Positions 1 to 7,290 of a DNA stretch of 12,843 bases are shown piece after piece. The position numbers were made by a program, and so were the translations under genes. The DNA lies in NCBI GenBank assembly GCA_948468465.1, contig CAOKJJ010000149.1:1-12843 (forward strand). The letters run 5' to 3'. This stretch comes from an uncultured Eubacterium sp. (GTDB taxonomy: Bacteria; Bacillota_A; Clostridia; Lachnospirales; Lachnospiraceae). The notes beneath the pieces are model-generated. The model saw only the letters and a program-made list of their open reading frames with translations. It was not told where the DNA came from and ran no database searches. Position 1 is the stretch's first letter. The number at the start of each line of letters is the position of its first letter.

Positions 1-60
1 AACATTCTGGAGTAGGAGCCGCAAGCCAGGCCAGTTCCCCCTCACCCGGCGTCCGGATAG
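1..60. other. G+C-rich edge block, no gene recognised
   Basis: By direct count 38 of these 60 bases are G or C (63%), against 37 of 120 (31%) in bases 61-180. Two + frames are open from the window edge (to about 83 and 142) but have no start and no recognisable protein. On the minus strand a short frame is open to the edge with no ATG. It may be the tail of an upstream gene or of an interspersed element; the window is too short to tell. Confidence 0.3.
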
Positions 61-135
61 CCAACAAAAAAACGCACTATTAATGTTAATTTTGTTGCAT
101 AGTATGAAAAAGCTGCCACTTTGCGCAGGAAATTG

Positions 136-164
136 TTTTTAAGTACTTAAGAATACAGTAAAAT
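136..164 (+). promoter_or_regulatory. Weak sigma-A-like promoter candidate for priA
   Basis: A TAAAAT at 159-164 matches 5 of 6 positions of the -10 consensus. It has only a poor -35 (TTTTTA, 136-141) at 17-base spacing. A start near 171 would give a leader of about 20 bases before the priA ATG. The G+C drop across 61-180 fits a promoter region. The weak -35 keeps confidence low. Confidence 0.3.
139..150. promoter_or_regulatory. Perfect 12-bp palindrome TTAAGTACTTAA upstream of priA
   Basis: TTAAGTACTTAA is its own reverse complement with no mismatch. It lies 39 bases upstream of the priA ATG, inside the spacer of the only promoter candidate I can see there. That is a position from which a dimeric repressor could act. 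No known operator consensus is recognised, and a chance A/T-rich palindrome remains possible. Confidence 0.35.
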
Positions 165-189
165 AGAAAGAAAAACAGGGAAGCAGATC

Positions 190-2430
190 ATGTATGCAGA
201 TGTAATTGTAGATATTTCGCATGAAAAACTGGATAAAATATTTCAATATACAGTCCCAGTGCAGCTGGAGCAGGAGATTTCGGAGGGCATGCGTGTAAAA
301 GTACCGTTCGGGAGCCGCACGATCACCGGATATGTGGTAGGCCTGACAGAAGTGCCGGCATATGATACGGCGAAAATAAAGCCGGTGATTTCCATCTTGA
401 AGGAGTCCGCGGTGATCGAATCGCAGATGATTGCGCTCGCGGCCTGGATGCGCAAAAATTGCGGCGGGACAATGAACCAGGCGTTAAAAACAGTGCTTCC
501 GGTTAAGCGGAAAGAAAAGCAAAAGGAAAAAAAACAGATTCGTCTGCTGCTTCCCCCACAAGAAGCGGCAAGCCTTCACGCGGAATGTGAACGCAGGCAT
601 TATACGGCGCAGGCAAAGCTTTTGGCGGAATTAATGGAATGCTCTCCGCAGTCTTATGTTCATTTGACAAAAGATTTGGGGATTTTACCGTCGGCTATTC
701 GAAATTTGGAGGAAAAGGGCATTTTGCGGATCGAACGGGAATCGTACTACCGCAATCCGGTTGAGAATATTTCAAAAAAGCATTATGAAATACAGTTAAA
801 TGAAGTGCAGAAAAAGCTGGTGGAATCGATTGTGCTGGAGGCGGATGCGGGCAGGGCGCATACATATCTGTTGCATGGGGTGACAGGAAGCGGCAAGACG
901 GAAGTATATATGGAATTGATCGCGCATGCGGCTGCAAACGGAAAACAGTCGATTGTGCTTATTCCTGAAATCGCGCTGACGTTTCAGACTGTCCGGCGTT
1001 TTTATGAGCGGTTTGGCGACCGGGTGTCAATCCTGCATTCCAGGCTTTCTGCGGCGGAACGATGGGATCAGCTGGAACGGGCGAGAAACGGGGAGATTGA
1101 CATTATGATCGGGCCAAGGTCTGCGCTGTTCACACCGTTTTCAAATTTAGGTTTTATGATTATTGATGAAGAGCATGAGAACAGCTATAAAAGTGAAACA
1201 GTGCCTAAATATCATGCGAAAGACGTGGCGATCGCACGGGCGCGGATGACAGGGGCAAGCGTTGTACTTGGCTCGGCGACGCCTTCGGTTGAAAGCTATT
1301 ATCGGGCGCTGTCAGGGGAATACCGGCTGCTTACGATAAAGCGACGGGTGCAGGATCGGGCGCTGCCGGTCTGTGAGATCGCGGATCTACGTGCCGAGAT
1401 GCGTGCAGGCAACCGGTCGATGTTAAGCCGCAGGCTGCAGGAGCTGATCGAAGACCGCTTGGCGAAAAAGCAGCAGGTGATGCTGTTTTTAAACCGCCGC
1501 GGCCTGGCCGGGTTTGTTTCCTGCCGTGCATGCGGCACTGTGCTGCGGTGTCCGCATTGTGATGTGTCACTAAGCCAGCACAGGCATGGCAGGCTGATCT
1601 GCCATTACTGCGGTTATGAAATACCAATGGTAGACAAATGTCCTTCTTGTGGTTCTGCTTATATTGGGGCATTTAAGGCAGGTACGCAGAAAATACAGGA
1701 GCTGACGCAGCAGAGGTTTCCGCAGGCGAGGATTCTTAGGATGGATTATGATACGACCCGTTCGAAGGATTCTTATGAACAGATTTTAACCGCGTTTGCG
1801 AGGCATGAAGCGGATATTTTGATCGGAACGCAGATGATTGTCAAAGGGCATGATTTTGCAAATGTTACGCTTGTTGGGATACTTGCGGCGGATATGTCTT
1901 TGAATGTCAGTGACTACCGGGCCGCGGAGCGGACGTTTCAGCTCGTGACGCAGGCGGCAGGACGCGCCGGGCGGGGCAGTAAGCCGGGAGCTGTTGTGAT
2001 ACAGACTTATCAGCCGGACCATTACAGCATCCGCGCGGCCAAGACGCAGGATTATGAGGCATTTTATCAGGAAGAGATTTTGTATCGGAAGCTGATGCAT
2101 TATCCTCCGGTCTGGAATATGCTGCATATATTAGCTGCCTCAGAAAGACAGGAAGACGCGGCTGCCTGCATGGAACAGATTGCGGCGTGGATTCAAAAAG
2201 AGCTGCAAAAGGCGACCGCAAATGGGATGTGGAAGCAGCTGCAGGTGATCGGTCCGGCGGACGCGCCGATTGCAAAGGTAAACGATATTTACCGGAGAGT
2301 ACTGTATATGAAGCATCCGGACGACAAGGTTTTGGTAAAAGTGAAAGATTTTTTGGAAAAAAAGCTGCGTGATTTGACAGAATGGAAAAAAGTCAGTATA
2401 CAGTTTGACTTTAATCCCATGAACGGTTAA
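190..2430 (+). CDS. priA: Primosomal protein N' (PriA), replication restart 3'-5' DNA helicase
   Basis: PriA binds stalled or collapsed forks and D-loops, unwinds DNA 3' to 5' and loads the replicative helicase. The 746-residue product is of normal family length. The N-terminal DNA-binding region (about 1-200) is followed by a superfamily 2 helicase core: Walker A GVTGSGKT at 230-237, DEEH box at 326-329 and GSATPS motif III at 361-366. Eight cysteines in four CxxC pairs (C445, C448, C454, C457, C471, C474, C484, C487) are the expected binuclear zinc site. The second helicase lobe carries GTQMIVKGHDF and QAAGRAGRG. ATG at 190 is preceded by AGGGAAG about six bases upstream. It is the first gene of the cluster; in relatives gmk, rpoZ and coaBC often precede it, but they lie outside the window. 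Nothing is truncated or missing. Confidence 0.98.
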   Translation: MYADVIVDISHEKLDKIFQYTVPVQLEQEISEGMRVKVPFGSRTITGYVVGLTEVPAYDTAKIKPVISILKESAVIESQMIALAAWMRKNCGGTMNQALKTVLPVKRKEKQKEKKQIRLLLPPQEAASLHAECERRHYTAQAKLLAELMECSPQSYVHLTKDLGILPSAIRNLEEKGILRIERESYYRNPVENISKKHYEIQLNEVQKKLVESIVLEADAGRAHTYLLHGVTGSGKTEVYMELIAHAAANGKQSIVLIPEIALTFQTVRRFYERFGDRVSILHSRLSAAERWDQLERARNGEIDIMIGPRSALFTPFSNLGFMIIDEEHENSYKSETVPKYHAKDVAIARARMTGASVVLGSATPSVESYYRALSGEYRLLTIKRRVQDRALPVCEIADLRAEMRAGNRSMLSRRLQELIEDRLAKKQQVMLFLNRRGLAGFVSCRACGTVLRCPHCDVSLSQHRHGRLICHYCGYEIPMVDKCPSCGSAYIGAFKAGTQKIQELTQQRFPQARILRMDYDTTRSKDSYEQILTAFARHEADILIGTQMIVKGHDFANVTLVGILAADMSLNVSDYRAAERTFQLVTQAAGRAGRGSKPGAVVIQTYQPDHYSIRAAKTQDYEAFYQEEILYRKLMHYPPVWNMLHILAASERQEDAAACMEQIAAWIQKELQKATANGMWKQLQVIGPADAPIAKVNDIYRRVLYMKHPDDKVLVKVKDFLEKKLRDLTEWKKVSIQFDFNPMNG

Positions 2431-2433
2431 TAT
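2405..2433 (+). promoter_or_regulatory. Sigma-A-like internal promoter candidate, upstream of def
   Basis: TTGACT (2405-2410; 5 of 6 to the -35 consensus) and TAATAT (2428-2433; 4 of 6 to the -10) are separated by exactly 17 bases. The -10 overlaps the priA stop codon (2428-2430). A transcript starting near 2440 would have a leader of about 95 bases before the def ATG. It is the best-matched promoter pattern I found in the window, and would let def-fmt and downstream genes be expressed independently of priA. Confidence 0.4.
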
Positions 2434-2477
2434 ATTGATTGGGTTTTATATACGGAATAAAGCAGGATCAAAAAAAG

Positions 2478-2497
2478 ATTGAAAAAAATTGAAAAAA
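2478..2497 (+). repeat. Exact 10-bp tandem duplication in the priA-def spacer
   Basis: ATTGAAAAAA occurs at 2478-2487 and again at 2488-2497 with no mismatch. A decayed third copy (ATC plus an A-run) may lie just upstream at 2467-2477. It sits in the A-rich untranslated stretch before the def ribosome binding site. Confidence 0.6.
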
Positions 2498-2517
2498 TAA
2501 GATCAAACAAAATTTTT

Positions 2518-2524
2518 GAGGAGG
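2518..2524 (+). promoter_or_regulatory. Shine-Dalgarno GAGGAGG deciding the def start
   Basis: GAGGAGG lies 12 bases before ATG 2537, slightly far but strong. The reading frame can be opened seven codons earlier at TTG 2516, but that codon overlaps this site and has only A/T-rich sequence upstream. ATG 2537 also gives the family-typical N-terminus (MAIRQIRV). Confidence 0.7.
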
Positions 2525-2536
2525 AACAGACAGGAG

Positions 2537-3007
2537 ATGGCAATCAGACAGATCAGAGTGGCTGGGGACCCAATATTAAACAAAGTGTGTAAGGAAGTAA
2601 AAGATTTAACACCGAAAATGAAGACCTTGATCGAGGATATGCTGGATACAATGTACGAAGCAAACGGCGTAGGACTGGCAGCGCCTCAGGTAGGCATTTT
2701 AAGGAGGATCGCTGTCGTTGATATCGGTGACGGGCCGATCGTGATGGTGAATCCGTACATTGTTACAGAGGATGGCGAGCAGACCGGAGATGAGGCGTGC
2801 TTGAGCCTTCCGGGAAAGGCCGGAGAAGTGAAGCGGCCCAATCACGTCATCGTACATGCGTTTGACAAAGATATGGAGGAGTACGAGATCGAAGGCGAGG
2901 AACTGCTGGCGCGGGCGTTATGCCATGAAATCGAACATTTGGACGGCCATATGTATATGGAACATGTGATCGGCGAGATTCATGACGCGGTCATGGACGA
3001 TGAATAA
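2537..3007 (+). CDS. def: Peptide deformylase
   Basis: This cytoplasmic metalloenzyme removes the formyl group from the N-terminal fMet of nascent proteins, the step after Fmt. The product is 156 residues, normal for the family. All three signatures are present: motif 1 GVGLAAPQ (44-51), motif 2 EACLS (86-90, metal ligand C88) and motif 3 HEIEH (130-134, ligands H130 and H134, catalytic E131). Two positions differ from the textbook forms: A87 where EGCLS has Gly, and E133 where HExDH has Asp. The metal ligands and catalytic Glu are intact, so I expect an active enzyme. The gene is followed 43 bases later by fmt, the standard def-fmt pairing. The start was chosen at ATG 2537 rather than TTG 2516. 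Confidence 0.97.
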   Translation: MAIRQIRVAGDPILNKVCKEVKDLTPKMKTLIEDMLDTMYEANGVGLAAPQVGILRRIAVVDIGDGPIVMVNPYIVTEDGEQTGDEACLSLPGKAGEVKRPNHVIVHAFDKDMEEYEIEGEELLARALCHEIEHLDGHMYMEHVIGEIHDAVMDDE

Positions 3008-3050
3008 TATGCATTTCAATCGAAGACAATAAAAGCGCAGGTGATAACAT

Positions 3051-3977
3051 ATGAAAATAATATTTATGGGGACGCCGGATTTTTCGGTTCCGATATTGGA
3101 AGCTTTGCTGCAGGCAGGTCACAATGTCGTGCTGGCGGTTACGCAGCCGGATCAGCCCAAAGGCAGGGGAAAAGCGGTACAGTTTTCCGCGGTAAAGACG
3201 GCGGCAGCCGCGCATCAGATTCCCGTGTATCAGCCAAAACGGATCCGGGAGCCGGAATGTGTCTCATATCTGAAAACTTTCGAAGCGGATATTATGGTGG
3301 TGGCTGCCTTTGGCCAGATCCTTTCCGAGGACATTCTTACGATGCCGCGGTATGGCTGTGTGAACGTCCATGCGTCGCTGCTTCCAAAATACCGCGGCGC
3401 TTCTCCGATTCAGTGGGCCGTGTTAAATGGAGACAAAATATCCGGGGTAACGACCATGCAGATGGATGCGGGGATAGATACCGGAGACATCTTGGAAAAG
3501 ACAGAAATTGTCCTGGATGAAGATGAGACAGGGGGAAGCCTCTTTGACAAGCTTTCGGATGCGGGAGCCAAACTGTGCGTGCAGACGATCGCGCATATAC
3601 AGGACGGGACTGTTACACGTACCAAACAGGAGGAAGCCCAGGCAACGCATGTAGGAATGATTACCAAACAGATGGGGAAGGTTGACTGGACAAAATCTGC
3701 GGCGGAAATCGAACGCCAAATCCGTGGGCTGGATCCTTGGCCGGGCACTTATACGTCACTGCATGGCAAGACGTTAAAGCTTTGGAAAGCAGCCGTACTG
3801 GAAGGCGGAGACAGCGCACAGGCCGGGCAGATTGTATATGCGGACAAACAACAGCTGGTCATACAGACAGGGGAAGGAAGGCTGTCGCTGCTTGAAGTAC
3901 AGCTGGAAGGGAAAAAACGGATGCGGATAGATGCGTTTTTGCGCGGACATCAGATAGAACCTGGACAGCAGCTGTAA
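3051..3977 (+). CDS. fmt: Methionyl-tRNA formyltransferase
   Basis: Fmt uses 10-formyltetrahydrofolate to formylate Met on initiator tRNA, supplying the group that Def later removes. The 308-residue protein has the N-terminal Rossmann-type formyltransferase domain opening with MKIIFMGTPDFS. The active-site segment NVHASLLPKYRG carries N105 and H107, and D143 lies in MDAGIDTGD; these correspond to the Asn-His-Asp triad of the family. The C-terminal OB-like tRNA-binding domain starts around residue 205 and contains the conserved LDPWPGTY. ATG 3051 has AGGTGAT (3039-3045) five bases upstream, a seven-base match to the extended anti-16S sequence. A 92-base purine-rich, repetitive spacer follows. 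Length and motifs are complete. Confidence 0.98.
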   Translation: MKIIFMGTPDFSVPILEALLQAGHNVVLAVTQPDQPKGRGKAVQFSAVKTAAAAHQIPVYQPKRIREPECVSYLKTFEADIMVVAAFGQILSEDILTMPRYGCVNVHASLLPKYRGASPIQWAVLNGDKISGVTTMQMDAGIDTGDILEKTEIVLDEDETGGSLFDKLSDAGAKLCVQTIAHIQDGTVTRTKQEEAQATHVGMITKQMGKVDWTKSAAEIERQIRGLDPWPGTYTSLHGKTLKLWKAAVLEGGDSAQAGQIVYADKQQLVIQTGEGRLSLLEVQLEGKKRMRIDAFLRGHQIEPGQQL

Positions 3978-4055
3978 AAAAGAGATTGTTAAAAAGAGAT
4001 TAAAAAGAATTGAAGAAGAGAGTTAAACAAGAAATTGTAAACAAAGAATTGTAAA
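3976..4055 (+). repeat. Degenerate tandem repeats in the fmt-yugP spacer
   Basis: The spacer is almost all A, G and T, built from near-copies. AAAAAGAGATT begins at 3977 and again at 3991, with a variant AAAAAGAATTG at 4002-4012. Further on, CAAGAAATTGTAAA (4028-4041) is followed directly by CAAAGAATTGTAAA (4042-4055), 12 of 14 identical. It overlaps the fmt stop codon at its left end and stops just before the AGGAGGG ribosome binding site of yugP (4057-4063). No open frame of interest and no hairpin is seen. Confidence 0.6.
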
Positions 4056-4069
4056 AAGGAGGGAACGCT

Positions 4070-4783
4070 ATGCCTTTTGGATATCGCTATGGGTATTCGA
4101 TTGACCCGACGTATATACTCGTACTGATCGGAGCATTGATATCTATGTTTGCATCTATGCGGGTAAAGACTACGTTTCACAAATATGCGAAAGTGCGCAG
4201 CAGGTCCAATATGACCGGGGCACAGGCAGCGCAGCGCGTGTTAAACAGCGCGGGTATTTATGATGTCAGAATCCAGCATGTAGCCGGAGATTTGACGGAT
4301 CATTATGATCCCAGAAATAAAACGCTGAATTTGTCGGATTCGGTGTATGGATCTGCTTCGGTTGCGGCTGTCGGAGTTGCGGCTCATGAATGTGGGCATG
4401 CGATACAGCACCAGCAGGGGTATTCTCCTTTGCAGCTGCGCAGCGCTTTGGTTCCGGTGGCAAATTTTGGCTCTGCCGCCGCATGGCCGCTGATTATATT
4501 GGGAATTTTATTTGGCGGGGCGGGAAGCTTTGCCTGTAAAATCGGAATTGTATTGTTTTCGGCTGCTGTGCTGTTTCAGATTGTGACCCTTCCGGTAGAG
4601 TTTAACGCATCCAGCCGCGCGGTGCGTATTCTGGGCGATACGGGTATTTTAGGGGATCAGGAGTTGCCTTATACAAAAAAGGTGTTAAAAGCAGCCGCGT
4701 TAACCTATGTCGCGGGGGCCGCGGCCGCTATTTTACAGCTTCTTCGGCTTGTGCTGCTGTTTGGCGGCAGGGACCGGGATTAA
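4070..4783 (+). CDS. yugP: Membrane zinc metallopeptidase, YugP family
   Basis: The 237-residue protein belongs by sequence to the YugP-type zinc-dependent peptidase family (Pfam Zn_peptidase_2). HECGH at 106-110 gives two metal ligands (H106, H110) and the catalytic Glu (E107). E177 in PVEFNAS is a plausible third ligand, which is inference. Hydrophobic segments at about 15-30, 126-148, 156-174 and 207-231 predict an integral membrane protein with the HExxH in the long loop after the first helix. The physiological substrate of this family is not known to me, and the neighbours (translation and rRNA modification genes) do not reveal it. ATG 4070 has AGGAGGG six bases upstream. The rsmB start follows 18 bases after the stop, suggesting co-transcription. 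Confidence 0.92.
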   Translation: MPFGYRYGYSIDPTYILVLIGALISMFASMRVKTTFHKYAKVRSRSNMTGAQAAQRVLNSAGIYDVRIQHVAGDLTDHYDPRNKTLNLSDSVYGSASVAAVGVAAHECGHAIQHQQGYSPLQLRSALVPVANFGSAAAWPLIILGILFGGAGSFACKIGIVLFSAAVLFQIVTLPVEFNASSRAVRILGDTGILGDQELPYTKKVLKAAALTYVAGAAAAILQLLRLVLLFGGRDRD

Positions 4784-4801
4784 GGCGGAAAGGGAATAAG
4801 A

Positions 4802-6271
4802 ATGTCAGATACGGTCAATATCAGAGAGCTTGCGTTGGACATATTATTAAGTGTGACAAAAGACGGGATGTACAGCCATATGATTTTAAAGCAGGTGTTG
4901 GATAAATACCAGTATCTGGATAAAAAAAACCGGGCGTTTCTTACACGCATGACAGAAGGCACGCTGGAAAATCTGATTCAGATTGATTATATCATAGATC
5001 AGTTTTCCAAAGTTCCGGTCCGTAAGATGAAGCCGGCCATTAGCTGTATCCTCCGGGGAGCCGTTTATCAGATCCGATATATGGATGCCGTTCCGGATGC
5101 CGCCGCGTGCAATGAGGCAGTGCGCCTGGCGAAAAAAAGGGGCTTTAAGAATCTGAGCGGGTTTGTCAATGGCGTACTGCGCAGCATCTGCCGCAGTAAA
5201 AAAGCGCAGGGAATAAATAAAGATCAAGAAACAAATAAAGGGATCATCTGGCCGGATCCGATAAAAGATCCCGATACTTTCTTATCCGTCCGCTATTCGA
5301 TTCCAAAGTGGATGATTCAGATGTGGAAAAAAGAACTCGGAGAATCCGCAAATACACAGTCTGAAAATACAGGGTTCGAGAATACGGGGACTGTCAATAC
5401 GAAATCTGTCAATACAAGATCTGTCAATGCAAGATCTGTTAATATAAGGTCTGTTAATATAGAACAGATGCTGCAGGCATTTTTAAGTCCCGCGCCCGTT
5501 ACGATTCGTACGAATACAAGCCTCTGTGCACCTGAGGAACTGGAGCGGCGGCTGCATGCGGAAGGAGTAAGTACGGTTTTGTGCGAAAAACTGCCTTATG
5601 CGTTTCATATATCAGGCTATGACCATTTAAACGCACTGCTCAGCTTTCGGGAAGGTCTGTTTTATGTGCAGGATCTAAGTTCGATGCTTGTTGCTGAGAC
5701 GGCTGCGCCAAAAGAACAGGAGTTTGTCATTGATGTTTGTGCCGCACCGGGAGGTAAGGCTGTACATATGGCGCAGATGATGCAGGGCAGCGGGCAGGTG
5801 CTGGCGAGGGATCTGACGCAGCATAAGGTGGATTTGCTGCTGGAAAATAGAAAACGGTGCCGGATTTCAAATATGCGGGCGCAGGTATGGGATGCCAGGG
5901 TATTAGACCATACGCTGGTGCAGAAAGCGGATCTTGTAGTAGCGGATTTGCCCTGTTCCGGCTTAGGCGTGATGCGCAGGAAAAAAGATATCCGTTTTCA
6001 TATGACTTTGGAAAAAATTGCAGAGCTGGCCGATTTGCAGCGGGAGATTCTTTCTGTTGTATGCCAGTATGTAAAACCCGGCGGCAGGATGATTTACAGC
6101 ACCTGTACGATCAGCCGGCAGGAAAATGAAGAGAATGCCAGCTGGTTTTTAAACGAACATACGGAATTTACACTTGTAAGCAGCAGGCAGATCCTCCCTG
6201 AGGCAGGAGGCGGAGACGGATTTTATATTGCCGCGTTTGCAAGGCGACAGGAAAATGAACAGGAAAAATGA
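4802..6271 (+). CDS. rsmB: 16S rRNA (cytosine-5) methyltransferase RsmB, with repeat-bearing linker
   Basis: RsmB (Sun/Fmu) uses S-adenosylmethionine to make m5C at position 967 (E. coli numbering) of 16S rRNA. Residues about 5-140 form the NusB-like RNA-binding domain. The catalytic domain holds motif I CAAPGGK (313-319), motif IV DLPCSG with C385, and motif VI STCT with catalytic C435. Motif IV has Leu where many homologues have DAPCSG. At 489 residues it is about 40 longer than the roughly 450 usual for the family. The excess lies in the linker between domains (about 140-220), which contains a seven-unit Asn-rich pentapeptide array at 184-218. The array is in frame and the catalytic motifs are intact, so function is probably kept. 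AAAGGGA six bases upstream supports ATG 4802. The TGA overlaps the rlmN ATG by four bases. Confidence 0.97.
   Translation: MSDTVNIRELALDILLSVTKDGMYSHMILKQVLDKYQYLDKKNRAFLTRMTEGTLENLIQIDYIIDQFSKVPVRKMKPAISCILRGAVYQIRYMDAVPDAAACNEAVRLAKKRGFKNLSGFVNGVLRSICRSKKAQGINKDQETNKGIIWPDPIKDPDTFLSVRYSIPKWMIQMWKKELGESANTQSENTGFENTGTVNTKSVNTRSVNARSVNIRSVNIEQMLQAFLSPAPVTIRTNTSLCAPEELERRLHAEGVSTVLCEKLPYAFHISGYDHLNALLSFREGLFYVQDLSSMLVAETAAPKEQEFVIDVCAAPGGKAVHMAQMMQGSGQVLARDLTQHKVDLLLENRKRCRISNMRAQVWDARVLDHTLVQKADLVVADLPCSGLGVMRRKKDIRFHMTLEKIAELADLQREILSVVCQYVKPGGRMIYSTCTISRQENEENASWFLNEHTEFTLVSSRQILPEAGGGDGFYIAAFARRQENEQEK
5215..5246 (+). repeat. Imperfect direct repeat in the rsmB linker
   Basis: AAATAAAGATCA (5215-5226) recurs 18 bases on as AAATAAAGGGATCA (5233-5246), a two-base difference in length. 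It encodes part of the linker NKDQETNKGI. It lies about 105 bases upstream of the 15-bp array and suggests the same linker has been enlarged by more than one duplication. Confidence 0.45.
5351..5455 (+). repeat. Seven-copy 15-bp in-frame tandem repeat (minisatellite) inside rsmB
   Basis: Seven consecutive 15-base units start at 5351, 5366, 5381, 5396, 5411, 5426 and 5441, each beginning with AAT. A truncated eighth start (AATATAGAA) follows at 5456. Units 4-7 are the most alike, for example AATACAAGATCTGTC at 5411 and AATGCAAGATCTGTT at 5426 (13 of 15). The encoded pentapeptides are NTQSE, NTGFE, NTGTV, NTKSV, NTRSV, NARSV and NIRSV (residues 184-218). The unit is a multiple of three, so gain or loss of copies keeps the frame. 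The 5' copies are more diverged than the 3' ones. Confidence 0.9.
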
Positions 6272-7290
6272 TGGATATAAAATCAATGACAAGGACGGAA
6301 CTGTCTGCATTTTTAGAAAGCCTTGGTGAAAAACCATTTCGGGCCAGTCAGATTTTTGAGTGGCTGCATCAAAAACAGGTTTGCAGCTATGAGGAAATGA
6401 CAAATATTTCCAAACAGCTGCGCACAGTACTGCAGCAAAAGGCGGAGCTTACCGTTTTAAAGAGTGCAAAAGTGCAGATTTCCAAACAGGACGGCACGAG
6501 AAAATATTTGTTTGCCCTGCCTGACGGAAATATGATTGAAAGCGTCCTGATGAAATATAAGCATGGAAATTCTGTCTGCATTTCATCTCAGGCAGGATGC
6601 CGGATGGCATGCCGCTTTTGCGCTTCTTCTATTGGCGGCCTGGTACGCAGCCTTAGGCCATCGGAAATGCTGGAGCAGGTTTATCGGATCGGACAGGATC
6701 TTGGAGAACGCATTTCTCATGTGGTAGTTATGGGCACAGGGGAACCGTTAGATAATTATGACAATCTGCTTCGTTTCCTGGAGCTTATATCAGACGAACA
6801 TGGCATGCATATGAGCCAGCGCAATATTACAGTATCGACATGCGGCCTGGCGCCACAGATACGTGCACTGGCAGACAGGAAGCTGCAGATTACGCTTGCA
6901 TTGTCCCTGCATGCGCCTTCGCAGGAAAAACGCCTGTCATTAATGCCTGTTGCGGCAAAGTATGAATTGCCGCAAGTTATGGAGGCTTGTGATTATTATT
7001 TTGCACAGACAGGAAGGCGGATGACGTTTGAATACAGCCTGGTGCATGGAGTCAATGATACAGACGAAGACGCGGCACAGCTTGCTTCTTTGCTTGGCGG
7101 CAAAAACTGCCATGTGAATTTAATTCCGGTCAATCCGGTCAAAGAGCGTACTTATAAGCAGCCGGATCTGGATACGATCGTCCGATTTAAAAATAAACTT
7201 GAAAAATATAAAATAAATGTTACTATTAGAAGAGAGATGGGCCGTGATATTGACGGCGCATGCGGACAGTTACGGAAAAAATATATGTAA
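6268..7290 (+). CDS. rlmN: Dual-specificity 23S rRNA A2503 / tRNA A37 C2-methyltransferase RlmN (radical SAM)
   Basis: RlmN adds a methyl group to C2 of adenosine 2503 in 23S rRNA and of A37 in some tRNAs, using radical S-adenosylmethionine chemistry. The 340-residue protein has the radical SAM cysteines C111, C115 and C118 (CxxxCxxC). It also has the two mechanistic cysteines: C104, seven residues before the cluster, matching E. coli C118, and C332 in GACGQL near the C-terminus, matching the methyl-carrying C355. GTGEP follows the cluster as the SAM-binding motif. The A2503-specific enzyme and the antibiotic-resistance relative Cfr share this chemistry; gene position and sequence favour RlmN. 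ATGATG at the start allows 6268 (overlapping the rsmB stop) or 6271, with AGGA at 6261-6264 better spaced for the second. Translational coupling to rsmB is likely. Confidence 0.97.
   Translation: MMDIKSMTRTELSAFLESLGEKPFRASQIFEWLHQKQVCSYEEMTNISKQLRTVLQQKAELTVLKSAKVQISKQDGTRKYLFALPDGNMIESVLMKYKHGNSVCISSQAGCRMACRFCASSIGGLVRSLRPSEMLEQVYRIGQDLGERISHVVVMGTGEPLDNYDNLLRFLELISDEHGMHMSQRNITVSTCGLAPQIRALADRKLQITLALSLHAPSQEKRLSLMPVAAKYELPQVMEACDYYFAQTGRRMTFEYSLVHGVNDTDEDAAQLASLLGGKNCHVNLIPVNPVKERTYKQPDLDTIVRFKNKLEKYKINVTIRREMGRDIDGACGQLRKKYM

Noticed and set aside
2516..2536. Longer def start at TTG 2516
   Set aside because: The extra codons overlap the GAGGAGG site that fits ATG 2537, and the added residues are not typical of deformylases.
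3041..3520. 159-codon + strand frame overlapping fmt
   Set aside because: It lies entirely over fmt, whose motifs are complete in the other frame. The product is Gly/Arg/Ser-rich with no domain.
4265..4484. 72-codon minus-strand frame within the zinc peptidase gene
   Set aside because: It is antisense to the HECGH-containing coding sequence and has no domain or start signal.
5857..6129. 90-codon + strand frame inside rsmB
   Set aside because: It runs over the methyltransferase motifs, which read correctly in the rsmB frame. No separate ribosome binding site or domain supports it.
6268..7290. The radical SAM gene as Cfr, the antibiotic-resistance methyltransferase
   Set aside because: Its place in the conserved housekeeping cluster after rsmB, and typical RlmN length and sequence, favour RlmN.
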